48,655 nt of DNA from an uncultured Acidimicrobiales bacterium (GCA_938023735.1 CALJDK010000062.1:1-48655), one strand, 5' to 3'. Counted from the first letter of the stretch, positions 8,031-16,683 are shown. A program made the numbers and translations. Notes: generated by a model not told the origin, from the sequence alone.

Positions 8031-9059
8031 CTACGAAGAAATCGTGGCAGTTGCTTCGACGATGATCCGAAGGAAGTCGACAACACGTGGACCCCAGCGG
8101 CTGGCGACGTCATCGTCGAGTTCGAAGATGCGGCCCTCCTGTACGGCGGTAAGTGCATCCCAACCCGGGCGGGCGGAAACGGTGGCCGCATTCTGGCCGC
8201 AGCACTTGGTGTCGGCGAGGAAGATGAGGTCGGGGTCGGCATCGACCAGGAACTCGGCGCTCAACTGCGGGTAACCGAAGAACTCGCCGTCGGGGTCGGC
8301 AGCATCGGCAATGTTGGTGAGGCCGGCAAGCGAGTACACGTTGCCCACAAAGGTCGAGGTGGTGACCGAGAAAAGGGTGTCGTCAAGCTCGTGGTAGAAG
8401 GTGCCGGTGCCACTTGCTTGGGCGGTGAGTTCGTCGATATCGGTCTGCATTTGCAGCACAAGCTCGGCGGCTTCGGCGACATGGCCGGTCTCGGCGCCGA
8501 GCTGCTCGATCTGGGCGTAGGTGTCGTCGATGCTAACGGCCGCGAATTGCTGCATGACGGGTACGCCGGCGGCGTCCATGGCGGCGACGAAGTCGTCGGT
8601 GCTGCCCGAGGTGATTACCAGATCAGGTTCGAAGCCAAGGATGGCTTCAGTGTTGGGGTCGAAGCCCGAAAGGTCGGTGGTCGGGGCCTCGGCCGGGTAG
8701 TTCGAGAACGAATCGACGGCGATGACCTGATCGCCGGCACCGATGGCGAAGAGAATCTCGGTCGATGATGGAGAGAGGGAGATAATTGCCGACGGGGTTC
8801 CAGCGTCGGCTGCGGCCTCGTCCTCCATGGCCTCATCCTCCATGGCTTCTTCTGCGGCCTCTTCCTCCATGGCTTCGTCGTCTTCCATCGCCGCTTCTTC
8901 TTCAGCTTCGTCGGCGTCCGCCTCGGCCTCAGCTTCGGCGGCTATTTCTTCTGCGGCTTCCTCGCCCGAGAGAGAAACGCTCGAATCTTCGCTGCTTCCG
9001 CAGGCTGCAGCCAGCAGCGCTGCCACGAGCAGAAGGGTGACAAGGCGGATGAGTTTCAT
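8031..9059 (-). CDS. BtuF-like substrate-binding lipoprotein (probable cobalamin uptake)
   Basis: A 342-residue solute-binding protein. Residues 1-20 form a lipoprotein signal with lipobox LAAAC. Residues ~28-92 are a strikingly acidic Glu/Ala/Met/Asp linker. The mature domain begins with IISLSPSSTEILFAIGAGDQ and continues with FEPDLVITSG, the hallmarks of the BtuF/TroA-like class III binding fold. The AGGAGA ribosome-binding site lies about 8 nt before the ATG at 9059. A cobalamin riboswitch in the leader and cobS just downstream support vitamin B12 or corrinoids as ligand rather than iron-siderophore. No permease or ATPase gene is adjacent. Confidence 0.87.
   Translation of the reverse strand: MKLIRLVTLLLVAALLAAACGSSEDSSVSLSGEEAAEEIAAEAEAEADADEAEEEAAMEDDEAMEEEAAEEAMEDEAMEDEAAADAGTPSAIISLSPSSTEILFAIGAGDQVIAVDSFSNYPAEAPTTDLSGFDPNTEAILGFEPDLVITSGSTDDFVAAMDAAGVPVMQQFAAVSIDDTYAQIEQLGAETGHVAEAAELVLQMQTDIDELTAQASGTGTFYHELDDTLFSVTTSTFVGNVYSLAGLTNIADAADPDGEFFGYPQLSAEFLVDADPDLIFLADTKCCGQNAATVSARPGWDALTAVQEGRIFELDDDVASRWGPRVVDFLRIIVEATATISS
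8810..8975 (-). repeat. Acidic Glu/Ala-rich repeat region in the BtuF-like gene
   Basis: The stretch encodes repeated blocks such as EEAAEEAMEDEAMEDEAA. The DNA has near-repeats of the 12-15 bp type (TCCTCCATGGCCTCA and relatives, four or more copies around 8822-8890). It probably serves as a flexible, charged spacer between the lipid anchor and the binding domain. Confidence 0.7.
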
Positions 9060-9120
9060 GTGGATGTTCTCCTGTGTTCAAGGTTCTGGCCGCTCGAATC
9101 AACAGTGAACTGTCGCTCAA

Positions 9121-9152
9121 ACCAACCCCTACCTCGAGGGTCATATTGGTTG
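9121..9152 (-). promoter_or_regulatory. Possible expression-platform hairpin of the cobalamin riboswitch
   Basis: Between the B12-box and the btuF-like start the RNA can fold CAACC (DNA 9148-9152 complement) against GGTTG (9123-9127 complement), with an inner CCCT/AGGG stem. There is no U-run, so attenuation by a classical terminator is not obvious; control of translation through a further hairpin (9102-9113) near the ribosome-binding site is the alternative. Confidence 0.35.
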
Positions 9153-9156
9153 CTTG

Positions 9157-9250
9157 ATCATGCAGCTCGACCGGACTTCCAGCGATGCTGGTTTACCGTT
9201 GCGGGACAGTGCCGGAATCGAACCGGACTTCGTCTGTATGAACAGATTTG
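9157..9250 (-). promoter_or_regulatory. Cobalamin (AdoCbl-type) riboswitch
   Basis: Read on the minus strand, 9219-9191 contains a close match to the conserved cobalamin-riboswitch core: GATTCCGGCACTG followed by TCCCGCAACGGTAA. The paired CCGG...CCGG helix precedes the core, and a CTGT/ACAG hairpin is at 9244-9233. The B12-box-like element GGAAGTCCGGTCGAGCTGC follows at 9180-9162. The element lies about 100 nt before the ATG of the BtuF-like gene, the expected place. It should lower expression of the btuF-like/cobS unit when adenosylcobalamin is plentiful. Confidence 0.87.
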
Positions 9251-9315
9251 ATTGTAGGCCTAAGTGTAGGAACTAACAGGCAGTGAGCCTGCGACGGGAG
9301 CCAAAGTTTGGCGCA

Positions 9316-9331
9316 TCGAACAGGTGTTCGA
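9316..9331 (+). promoter_or_regulatory. LexA-binding SOS box of dnaE2
   Basis: TCGAACAGGTGTTCGA is a perfect palindrome apart from the two central bases and fits the actinobacterial/Bacillus-type SOS box (CGAAC-N4-GTTCG). It ends 15 bp before the ATG at 9347, so it would cover the promoter or start site. It also argues that translation starts at 9347 and not at the in-frame TTG at 9308, which lies in front of the box. Confidence 0.88.
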
Positions 9332-9346
9332 TACCATGCCTGCCCT

Positions 9347-12300
9347 ATGGGTTGGCGCAATCCACCGGTGCCGTGGTCAGAGATCGAACGAAAGCTCTCC
9401 AGTCGTCCTGCCAACAGCCGATCCGTCGACGGCCTTTCCGAAGATTTTTCCGGGGAGTTTCCCGGTGATGGGGGAGACAGTCCGGCCTGGTCGCGCAAGC
9501 GAGCCGACTATGAGCCACCGGCACTCGTACGGGCCACCAGCACCACCAAGTATGCCGAGCTGCACTGTCACTCGAACTTCAGTTTCCTCGATGGGGCATC
9601 GGACCCCGACGAATTGGTGGAGGAAGCGGTTTCGCTCGGGCTCGAAGCCTTGGCCATTACCGACCACAACGGGTTCTACGGAGTGGTCCGATTCGCCGAG
9701 GCAGCCAAGGCCCACGGGTTGCCAACGGTGTTTGGCGCCGAGCTTTCGTTAGGCATGCGGCAACCGCAGATGGGCGTGGCCGACCCCGCGGGCGAACACC
9801 TTTTGGTGCTGGCCCGAAACCCCGAGGGCTACGCCAAGCTTGGGCGGGCTATCAGCGAAGCGCAGATGGCGGGCGAGAAGGGCGCACCGCGTATCGAGTA
9901 TCCCCGGCTGGTAGAGATCGGTGGCACAAGCAACACCGGGGACTGGTTGGTACTTACCGGGTGTCGCAAGGCGGCGGTGCCAGCGGCACTCGAACAGCAA
10001 GGCCCCGCAGCGGCTCGGCGGGCACTCGACATGCTCATCGACGGCTTCGGGCGCGACAACGTGGCCGTCGAGTTATGGGACCACGGGCAACCGACCGATT
10101 CGGTCCGCAACGACGCGTTGGCTCAGCTGGGCATTGCCGCTGGGCTCAACGTGGTGGCCACCAACAACGTGCACTACCACTCGCCCAAACGACGTCGGCT
10201 GGCAACGGCGATGGCTGCGGTACGGTCCCGACGGTCGCTCGACGAGATTGACGGGTGGCTTCCGGCGGCAGCTTCGGCACATCTGCGATCAGGCGACGAG
10301 CAAGCGCGCCGGTTTCGCCGATATCCGGGGGTGGTCGAACGGGCCGCCGAGCTGGCGCTCGATTGTGCGTTCGATCTGGCGCTGGTGGCCCCTAATCTCC
10401 CGCCTTATCCCTGCCCCGACGGCCACGATGAAATGTCGTGGCTCCGGGAACTGGTGGAACAGGGCGCGGCGAAGCGTTACGGCACTCGTCGAGCCGAGCG
10501 GGTGAAGGGGGCGTATGAACAGATCGATCATGAGCTCGAACTCATCGAGCAGCTCGGCTTTCCCGGCTACTTCCTCATCGTGTTCGACATCGTCGACTTT
10601 GCCCGAACCAACGATATTTACTGCCAGGGTCGAGGCTCGGCGGCGAACTCGGCGGTTTGTTATGCGCTGGGTATCACCAACGCCGATGCGGTGTCGTTGG
10701 GGCTGTTGTTCGAGCGGTTTCTTTCGCCCGAACGCGATGGCCCACCCGATATCGACATCGATTTCGAAAGCGGTCGGCGCGAGGAGGTTATTCAGTATGT
10801 GTACGAGCGATATGGACGCGACTTCACCGCCCAGGTCGCCAATGTCATCACCTATCGCAGCAAGTCGGCGGTACGCGATGTTGCCAAGGCGTTGGGCTAC
10901 AGCACCGGCCAACAGGATGCCTTCAGTAAGCGAATGGAGCGGTGGAGTTCGCTCAGTGCACAAGATCAGAACCTTCCCGAGCAGGTGTTTGAGTTGGCGT
11001 CCGAGCTCGAGCATGCCCCCCGTCACCTGGGCATTCACTCGGGTGGCATGGTCATCTGCGATCGCCCCATCGTCGAGGTATGCCCGGTCGAATGGGGTCG
11101 TATGGAGAACCGCAGCGTGCTCCAGTGGGACAAAGAAGACTGCGCCCGCACCGGCTTGGTGAAGTTCGACCTGCTGGGGTTGGGCATGTTGAGTGCGCTA
11201 CACCTGTCGGTCGATCTCATCGCAGCCAACTACACCCACCCAGCCGGTCATCCTTTGGCGGGGGAGCCGCTCAAGCTCAACCTAGCCGAGTTGCCCCAGG
11301 ACCCCGACGTGTACGACATGATCTGCGCAGCCGACACCGTTGGGGTGTTCCAGATCGAGAGTCGGGCCCAGATGGCCACCCTTCCTCGGTTGCGGCCGCG
11401 CTGTTTTTACGATCTGGTGGTCGAGATCGCTCTGATCCGGCCGGGACCGATTCAGGGCGGCTCGGTGCATCCCTATATTCGACGTCGCAACGGCGAAGAA
11501 CCCGTCACCTACCTGCACCCGTTGCTTGAAAAGTCGCTGGCCAAGACTCTCGGGATCCCACTGTTTCAGGAGCAGTTGATGCAGATGGCCATCGACGTGG
11601 GTGGATTCAGCCCCGGCGAGGCCGACGAGTTGCGCCAAGCCATGGGATCAAAGCGCAGTACCGAACGGATGCTGCGGCTCAAAGCCCGGATGTACGAAGG
11701 CATGGCCGAGCGAGGGATAACCAGCGACATCGCCGACACGCTGTGGGAGAAGCTGGCCGCCTTCGCCAACTACGGGTTTCCCGAGAGCCATTCGGTGTCG
11801 TTTGCCTACCTGGTGTATTCGAGTTCGTGGATCAAACACCATTACCCGGCGGCGTTCTGTGCCGGACTTCTCAATGCACAACCCATGGGGTTCTATTCGC
11901 CGCACTCGTTGGTGCAGGACGCCCGACGTCATGGGGTCGAGGTGCGTACCCCCGACATCAATGCGTCTGCCGCAGGGGCATCGCTCGAACCGGTAGCGAA
12001 GGGTGCAACTGGCCAGACCGAGATGGCGGTGCGGTTGGGGTTGGCGTCGGTTCGCCACGTTGGCGACGAACTGGCCGAAGCCATCGTTGCCGGGCAGCCC
12101 TACACCAGCATGGAGCAGGTGGCACGCGAACATCGGTTGGCACTCAACGTGCTCGAATCGTTGGCCACCGCTGGTGTGTTCGACTCGCTCCTTGATGTGA
12201 GTGAGAGTGCGAGTGCGGATGATGCTGGTGCGGGTAGCACCGCCCGCCGGTCGGCTTTGTGGTCGGCCGGAGCGGTTGCACAAAGCAAGCCCGATCGACT

Positions 12301-12757
12301 CGAAGGTATTATCACCGGGGTGGTGGCGCCCACCCTGCCCGGCATGTCCGAGCACGAGATCGCCCTAGCCGACCTGTGGGCTACCGGCGTGTCACCCGAT
12401 GGTCACCCCACCAAGTTTGTTCGCGAGCAACTCGACGAACGAGGTGTGGTTACCGCTGCTGGTCTTCGCGATGCTCAAGCGGGTGGCAAGGTGATCGTCG
12501 GGGGAGTGGTGACGCATCGTCAGCGGCCGGCTACCGCCGGTGGAACCACCTTCATCAACCTCGAAGACGAAACCGGCTTCATCAACGTGGTGGTTTCGAA
12601 GGGGTGCTGGACTCATCACGCCATGGTGGCCAAGACCGCACCAGCAATGTTGATTCGTGGTCGCCTCGAAAAGAACGAAGGCGTGATCAACGTTATTGCC
12701 GAAAAGCTTGAGGCGCTTCCGGTACGTTCGCCGATCGCTTCGAGAGATTTTCGGTAG
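9347..12757 (+). CDS. dnaE2: Error-prone DNA polymerase, DnaE2 type
   Basis: A 1136-residue C-family polymerase alpha subunit used in SOS mutagenesis and damage tolerance. The N-terminus MGWRNPPVPWSEIE matches the start of mycobacterial DnaE2. Order: PHP domain (LHCHSNFSFLDGAS at about residue 72, ALAITDHNGFYG), palm with GRGSAANSAVCYALGIT and catalytic PDIDIDF (aspartates 468, 470, 472), fingers with YGFPESHSVSFA, tandem HhH, and a C-terminal OB fold (VIVGGVVTHRQRP, GFINVVV). SOS box directly upstream. Normally grouped with imuA/imuB, but neither is adjacent here. The 3' end overlaps the convergent Wzz-like gene by 65 bp. Confidence 0.95.
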   Translation: MGWRNPPVPWSEIERKLSSRPANSRSVDGLSEDFSGEFPGDGGDSPAWSRKRADYEPPALVRATSTTKYAELHCHSNFSFLDGASDPDELVEEAVSLGLEALAITDHNGFYGVVRFAEAAKAHGLPTVFGAELSLGMRQPQMGVADPAGEHLLVLARNPEGYAKLGRAISEAQMAGEKGAPRIEYPRLVEIGGTSNTGDWLVLTGCRKAAVPAALEQQGPAAARRALDMLIDGFGRDNVAVELWDHGQPTDSVRNDALAQLGIAAGLNVVATNNVHYHSPKRRRLATAMAAVRSRRSLDEIDGWLPAAASAHLRSGDEQARRFRRYPGVVERAAELALDCAFDLALVAPNLPPYPCPDGHDEMSWLRELVEQGAAKRYGTRRAERVKGAYEQIDHELELIEQLGFPGYFLIVFDIVDFARTNDIYCQGRGSAANSAVCYALGITNADAVSLGLLFERFLSPERDGPPDIDIDFESGRREEVIQYVYERYGRDFTAQVANVITYRSKSAVRDVAKALGYSTGQQDAFSKRMERWSSLSAQDQNLPEQVFELASELEHAPRHLGIHSGGMVICDRPIVEVCPVEWGRMENRSVLQWDKEDCARTGLVKFDLLGLGMLSALHLSVDLIAANYTHPAGHPLAGEPLKLNLAELPQDPDVYDMICAADTVGVFQIESRAQMATLPRLRPRCFYDLVVEIALIRPGPIQGGSVHPYIRRRNGEEPVTYLHPLLEKSLAKTLGIPLFQEQLMQMAIDVGGFSPGEADELRQAMGSKRSTERMLRLKARMYEGMAERGITSDIADTLWEKLAAFANYGFPESHSVSFAYLVYSSSWIKHHYPAAFCAGLLNAQPMGFYSPHSLVQDARRHGVEVRTPDINASAAGASLEPVAKGATGQTEMAVRLGLASVRHVGDELAEAIVAGQPYTSMEQVAREHRLALNVLESLATAGVFDSLLDVSESASADDAGAGSTARRSALWSAGAVAQSKPDRLEGIITGVVAPTLPGMSEHEIALADLWATGVSPDGHPTKFVREQLDERGVVTAAGLRDAQAGGKVIVGGVVTHRQRPATAGGTTFINLEDETGFINVVVSKGCWTHHAMVAKTAPAMLIRGRLEKNEGVINVIAEKLEALPVRSPIASRDFR

Positions 12758-13499
12758 ATCGACCCTCGCCATAGCGAACCACCAGCAGGAACGTGCCGGC
12801 CAGAAGTGCCCCAAGGCCCAACCCCAGCAATGTCTGGCGGAGCGCGTTCGATGGGGTGGCAGGAACCAGGAAGGGGTTGGCTACCACCTCAGAGCCAACC
12901 GTCGACCGGTTGTCCTCACCCAATTCGCTACGTTGCATAGCGACGTCTTGAAGGGCATCGACAACGGCATCGCGGCTCCACGTGGCATCGACATAGTCGG
13001 CCGACCCGACCTCGAGAGTTTCGATGCGCTGATCGAGTGCTTCTAGCGATGCTATGTGGGCGTCTTCGAGTTCGCTGAACCGATGTCGGCTTGCCTCGAG
13101 GTCCACCAGCGGTGCGGCGCTCGACATGTACATGTTGGTGATTGAGGTCAGCACCCGCATTGCGGTGGCCGGGTCGTCGTTGGTGTATTCGAGTTTGAGG
13201 AGTCGGGTGTCGGGGCGGTCGCGAACCGCAAAGCCCTTTTCGACGGCCTCTACCGAAAGGTTCTCGAGAATTTCTTCAACCGTCTCGTCCTCGAGTGACG
13301 CTGCCGGAGCGACGTTGCCGAACGATCGGATCTTGATGATCTCGGTATCGACCCACGTGGTGCCGCCGTGGAAGATCTGGGCTTGAGCGGTGGCGCCTGA
13401 CGACCCTTTTTCGCTTAGAGCGAAGAAGATGATTGCGGGGGTGAGCACCAGCACTGCGGCGAGTAGCCATTTGGCAATGCTCAGGTGGGGGTACCTCAT
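12693..13499 (-). CDS. Wzz-like chain-length-determinant/PCP family membrane protein
   Basis: A 268-residue protein with the two-helix plan of polysaccharide co-polymerases: N-terminal membrane helix at about 8-28 (WLLAAVLVLTPAIIFFAL), a long alpha/beta and coiled ectodomain, and a second helix at about 224-245 preceded by the Pro-containing PATPSN segment typical of this family. No kinase domain is fused. Here no glycosyltransferases or other polysaccharide genes are adjacent, so the function (control of exopolysaccharide length or export) is inferred from the family only. It overlaps the end of dnaE2 on the opposite strand. Confidence 0.7.
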   Translation of the reverse strand: MRYPHLSIAKWLLAAVLVLTPAIIFFALSEKGSSGATAQAQIFHGGTTWVDTEIIKIRSFGNVAPAASLEDETVEEILENLSVEAVEKGFAVRDRPDTRLLKLEYTNDDPATAMRVLTSITNMYMSSAAPLVDLEASRHRFSELEDAHIASLEALDQRIETLEVGSADYVDATWSRDAVVDALQDVAMQRSELGEDNRSTVGSEVVANPFLVPATPSNALRQTLLGLGLGALLAGTFLLVVRYGEGRSTENLSKRSANVPEAPQAFRQ

Positions 13500-13521
13500 G
13501 GTACGAAGGTACCAAGTCGGC

Positions 13522-14136
13522 TTACCCTATGAGAATCGCAAGAATGGACGTTCGGGAGATCGAGTTGCGCTGGACCGTATCGATCGTTGCGAGAACGTCG
13601 TGGTCGGCCGCGAGTTGGAGCGGTGCGGTGAGGGCGTAGAGCTCAAACTGGTACCGGTGGACCATGTCGAGCGATTTCGATGGCGCGAACCATCCGAAAC
13701 CTCCGGCGCCGTTGAGATGAGCTACAGCGCCGGGAGGGAGCCGGCCCGGATCGATGAACGTGGTGTCGGCCGGGATGCCGCTGACCAGCCAATGCACGAA
13801 GCCGGAGTTATCGGCGTCGCTGACCACCAGGGCAAGCTCGGTGGTGCCCGCTGGTACGCCTTCGATGGACAGCGGGGGTGAAAGATCGCCACTGACCGAG
13901 GTGTATTCGTCGGGGAGTTCGCCACCCGGTTCGAAAGCCGAGCTCGATATCTGGAACCCTTCGATGCCCGCCTCGGTAAGGGGAATGATCTCCTGAACGG
14001 GTTCGGCCGCAACCGCTGGCTGCGGGGGTGCCTCGCCGAGTTCTCGGCCCGTGGACGCTGGTGCACATGCTGCGGAAACCAACGCGCCGACAACGATGAA
14101 GAGAAAGCAGGTCACCCCAGGCCGAGTCGAGTACAT
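13522..14136 (-). CDS. YbhB/YbcL-type PEBP lipoprotein
   Basis: About 204 residues from the ATG at 14136; a TTG at 14160 is an alternative start. The signal peptide ends with a lipobox-like VSAAC, so the protein is probably lipid-anchored outside the cell. The mature part is a phosphatidylethanolamine-binding-protein fold: ISSSAFEPGGELPDEYT, DLSPPLSIEGVP, LALVVSDADN, FVHWLVSGIP and a C-terminal HRYQFELYAL. Bacterial members are often labelled Raf-kinase-inhibitor-like; their ligands are mostly unknown. Divergent from the MgtE-like gene with only 37 bp between starts. Confidence 0.9.
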   Translation of the reverse strand: MYSTRPGVTCFLFIVVGALVSAACAPASTGRELGEAPPQPAVAAEPVQEIIPLTEAGIEGFQISSSAFEPGGELPDEYTSVSGDLSPPLSIEGVPAGTTELALVVSDADNSGFVHWLVSGIPADTTFIDPGRLPPGAVAHLNGAGGFGWFAPSKSLDMVHRYQFELYALTAPLQLAADHDVLATIDTVQRNSISRTSILAILIG

Positions 14137-14173
14137 CGGGGCTAAGGGTAATGGAATCAACGATACTTACGTC

Positions 14174-15403
14174 ATGAACCTGCTGACCCGCGTCATGGCG
14201 CGCCTTCGGGCGTTGTTGGGTCCCGACGCAACCGGGGTCCGGCAGAGCCTCGCTGCGCTCGTTTTGTCGACCGTGGCCATGATTTCGGGCGGCCTGTTCC
14301 TGGCTTCGGCTACCAACACGCTCGAAGATCTCCCCGGACTCCTGCTGTTGGTCCCAGCGGCGATCGCGCTTCGCGGCAACGTGTTCGGCGCCCTCGGAAG
14401 TCGGCTAGGCACCACCATCGCAATGGGTACGTTCACGCTTAGTCGACGTCTCGACACGGTGGTTGGGCAGAACATCGTCGGCGCAGTTGGGCTCTCGCTT
14501 GGGTTGTCGGTAACCGCTGCCTTGCTGGCCAAGGTCGTGGCGGTGGTGTTCAGCATCTCGCCCACCATGGGAATCGACGATTTCATCGTCGTGTCGGTGG
14601 TCGGGGGCATGTTGGCAAGCCTGGTGGTGCTGGCCATCACCCTGGTTTTGAGCGCCGGTTCGGTTCGGTTTGGTTGGAACCTCGACAACGTGACGGCACC
14701 GCTGGTTACCGGCGTTGGCGATGTGGTGACGCTGCCGTCGTTGCTCATCGCGGCATGGCTTACCCGACGCGGCTCGACCACCACCGTCCTGGCCGTGGTG
14801 CTCACCATCCTCGGCGTGGTTGTTGTGCTTGCGATGTTTCGCTCGGCGCTGCCCGAACTTCGTCGTATCGCCATCGAGTCGTTTCCGGTTCTCAGCATCG
14901 CCGTGATTCTTGACCTGGTGGCCGGAATCACCGTCGAGAAACGCCTCGATCAATTCGCCGAATTCGAGAGCCTCCTCATCTTGCTACCGGGGTACTTCGG
15001 AGCCGCAGGTTCGCTTGGTGGCATCCTGTCGAGCCGGCTCGCCACCAAGTTTCACTTGGGCGTGATCACGCCGTCGCCGCTTCCGGCCAAAGCCGCCCGG
15101 ATCGATATTCGCACCATCTTTCTCTTGTCGATTCCGGTGTTTGCCTTTACGGCGATCCTGGCGCATTTGGGCGCGCTGCTCTTTGGCTTTGCCAGTCCCG
15201 GCATCTTCGAGATGATCAGCATTGCGGTGCTGGGTGGCATCGTGGCCACGTTGTTCCTGATTGCGGTGGCCTACTTCGGCACCCTCTGGGCGGTGCGGCT
15301 GGGCCTTGACCCCGATACCTACGGCATGCCGGTGGTTACCTCAACCCTCGACTTTGTGGGTGCGTTCACGCTGATCTTGGCCATTGTGCTGGTGGGCGTA
15401 TGA
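14174..15403 (+). CDS. MgtE/SLC41-type divalent cation transporter, two fused membrane domains
   Basis: 409 residues from the ATG at 14174; a longer in-frame start at 14051 would overlap the divergent gene. The protein is almost wholly hydrophobic, with about 10-11 helices in two repeats. Each half carries the MgtE-core type signature: LLLLVPAAIALRGNVFGALGSRLGT in the first and LLILLPGYFGAAGSLGGILSSRLAT in the second. There is no N-terminal CBS or MgtE_N domain, as in the two-repeat SLC41 architecture. It is 20 bp upstream of a PhoU/RCK-C protein that probably forms its cytoplasmic gate or sensor. Substrate likely Mg2+ or a similar ion. Confidence 0.87.
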   Translation: MNLLTRVMARLRALLGPDATGVRQSLAALVLSTVAMISGGLFLASATNTLEDLPGLLLLVPAAIALRGNVFGALGSRLGTTIAMGTFTLSRRLDTVVGQNIVGAVGLSLGLSVTAALLAKVVAVVFSISPTMGIDDFIVVSVVGGMLASLVVLAITLVLSAGSVRFGWNLDNVTAPLVTGVGDVVTLPSLLIAAWLTRRGSTTTVLAVVLTILGVVVVLAMFRSALPELRRIAIESFPVLSIAVILDLVAGITVEKRLDQFAEFESLLILLPGYFGAAGSLGGILSSRLATKFHLGVITPSPLPAKAARIDIRTIFLLSIPVFAFTAILAHLGALLFGFASPGIFEMISIAVLGGIVATLFLIAVAYFGTLWAVRLGLDPDTYGMPVVTSTLDFVGAFTLILAIVLVGV

Positions 15404-15423
15404 GGACAAACTAAGAGAGATTC

Positions 15424-16653
15424 ATGGACGATAAACCTCGAAATCTGCGAACGATGTTGGCGGAGGCCAAAGACACCTCCGAGCTGATGGTCGATCTTGC
15501 GTATGCCGCCGTGTACTTCAGCGACCCGGATATGGCCGAAGAGGTGAGCGAACTCGAAACCAAAATGACCGAGCTGGTAGACGACATGCGCACCCTTTGT
15601 GTGCTCGCGGTCCGAAGTCCAAAGGAAGCGTCGGCGATGTCGTCGGTGCTACAGGTGATCTCGGCCATCGAACGTATCGCCAACGATGCGGTCAATATTG
15701 GACGGGTCGTTATCCACAAGCTCGGCATCCCGAATCAACTGTTGGTTGACCTCGCCGATGCCGAAGAGGTATCGCACCGAGTACTGGTGAGCGACGGGTC
15801 GCATATGGCCCATCGGCCTCTGGCTGCCCTGGAGCTTCCGGTGGCGGCAGGCATGCGCATTATGGCGGTTCGGCGCGACCGAAACTGGGTGACCGAGCTG
15901 TCGGGAGATTATGTGCTGGTGCCCGGCGACGTGTTGTTCCTTCGTGGCAGCCCGGCCGGAATCGGCCGGCTCCGACAGTTGGCAGCTGCAACGCCCTGGA
16001 ACCCGCCCGAACCCGCCGAGGAAACCGCAGTGACCGATCTTGACCGGGCGGTCGATGTGTTGGTCGAGATGAAGAACCTGTCAGAAGTTGCGGTTGGTCT
16101 GGCGTATTCGGCGATTGTGTTGTCCGACCTCGGACTCGTCGCCGAGGTGAAACATCTCGAAGATCGCCTCGACGAAATGAAGGATCGCCTCGAACTCTGG
16201 GTACTGCGAGCCGCCGCCGACGATATCGACCCCGGCCCGTTGCGGGGGCTGTTGCATCTTGCCGAGGCGGCCGAAGACATCGGCGATCAGGCGCAACAAA
16301 TGGTGGCCCTGATCGAGGATCAGGCCCAGCTACATCCAATTTTGGGCCTGGCTCTCGGCGAGTCCGACGAAGTGGTGATGAAGGTTCCGGTCGCGGCGCA
16401 AAGCTCGTGCGACGGCCGCACGTTGGCCGAGCTGCAGCTCGATATCGAGCCGGGGTTCGACGTGCTGGCTATCCGCCGTGGCGGCGGGTACCTGTATCGA
16501 CCTGGGGGTGCGGTGGTATTGCGTCCCGACGACGAGCTCATCACCGTGGGCCCCGACGAGGGTCGGCAACTGTTGGCGCTTCGATGTGGCTGGCTCCTCG
16601 AAGACGATGACGAGACCGGAGCGGTCGAACTCGTAGCGACGGCGTCTCGCTGA
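15424..16653 (+). CDS. Cytoplasmic PhoU/RCK-C (TrkA-C) regulator, internally duplicated
   Basis: 409 residues with a tandem repeat: PhoU-like helical unit (about 10-105), RCK-C/TrkA-C unit (about 115-190, with the pattern LELPVAAGMRIMAVRR and LVPGDVLFLRG), then a second PhoU-like unit (about 205-305) and a second RCK-C unit (about 315-395, DIEPGFDVLAIRRGG and LRPDDELITVG). RCK-C domains bind small ligands and control ion transport. Its position 20 bp after the two-repeat MgtE-like gene suggests that the duplicated protein pairs with the duplicated transporter. Confidence 0.85.
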   Translation: MDDKPRNLRTMLAEAKDTSELMVDLAYAAVYFSDPDMAEEVSELETKMTELVDDMRTLCVLAVRSPKEASAMSSVLQVISAIERIANDAVNIGRVVIHKLGIPNQLLVDLADAEEVSHRVLVSDGSHMAHRPLAALELPVAAGMRIMAVRRDRNWVTELSGDYVLVPGDVLFLRGSPAGIGRLRQLAAATPWNPPEPAEETAVTDLDRAVDVLVEMKNLSEVAVGLAYSAIVLSDLGLVAEVKHLEDRLDEMKDRLELWVLRAAADDIDPGPLRGLLHLAEAAEDIGDQAQQMVALIEDQAQLHPILGLALGESDEVVMKVPVAAQSSCDGRTLAELQLDIEPGFDVLAIRRGGGYLYRPGGAVVLRPDDELITVGPDEGRQLLALRCGWLLEDDDETGAVELVATASR

Positions 16654-16683
16654 ACGAGGTTTGAGACAACTAGGTTTAGGGCA

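Noticed and set aside
9308..9346. Longer dnaE2 start at TTG 9308
   Set aside because: The extra 13 residues lie over the SOS box and do not match the conserved MGW start found at 9347.
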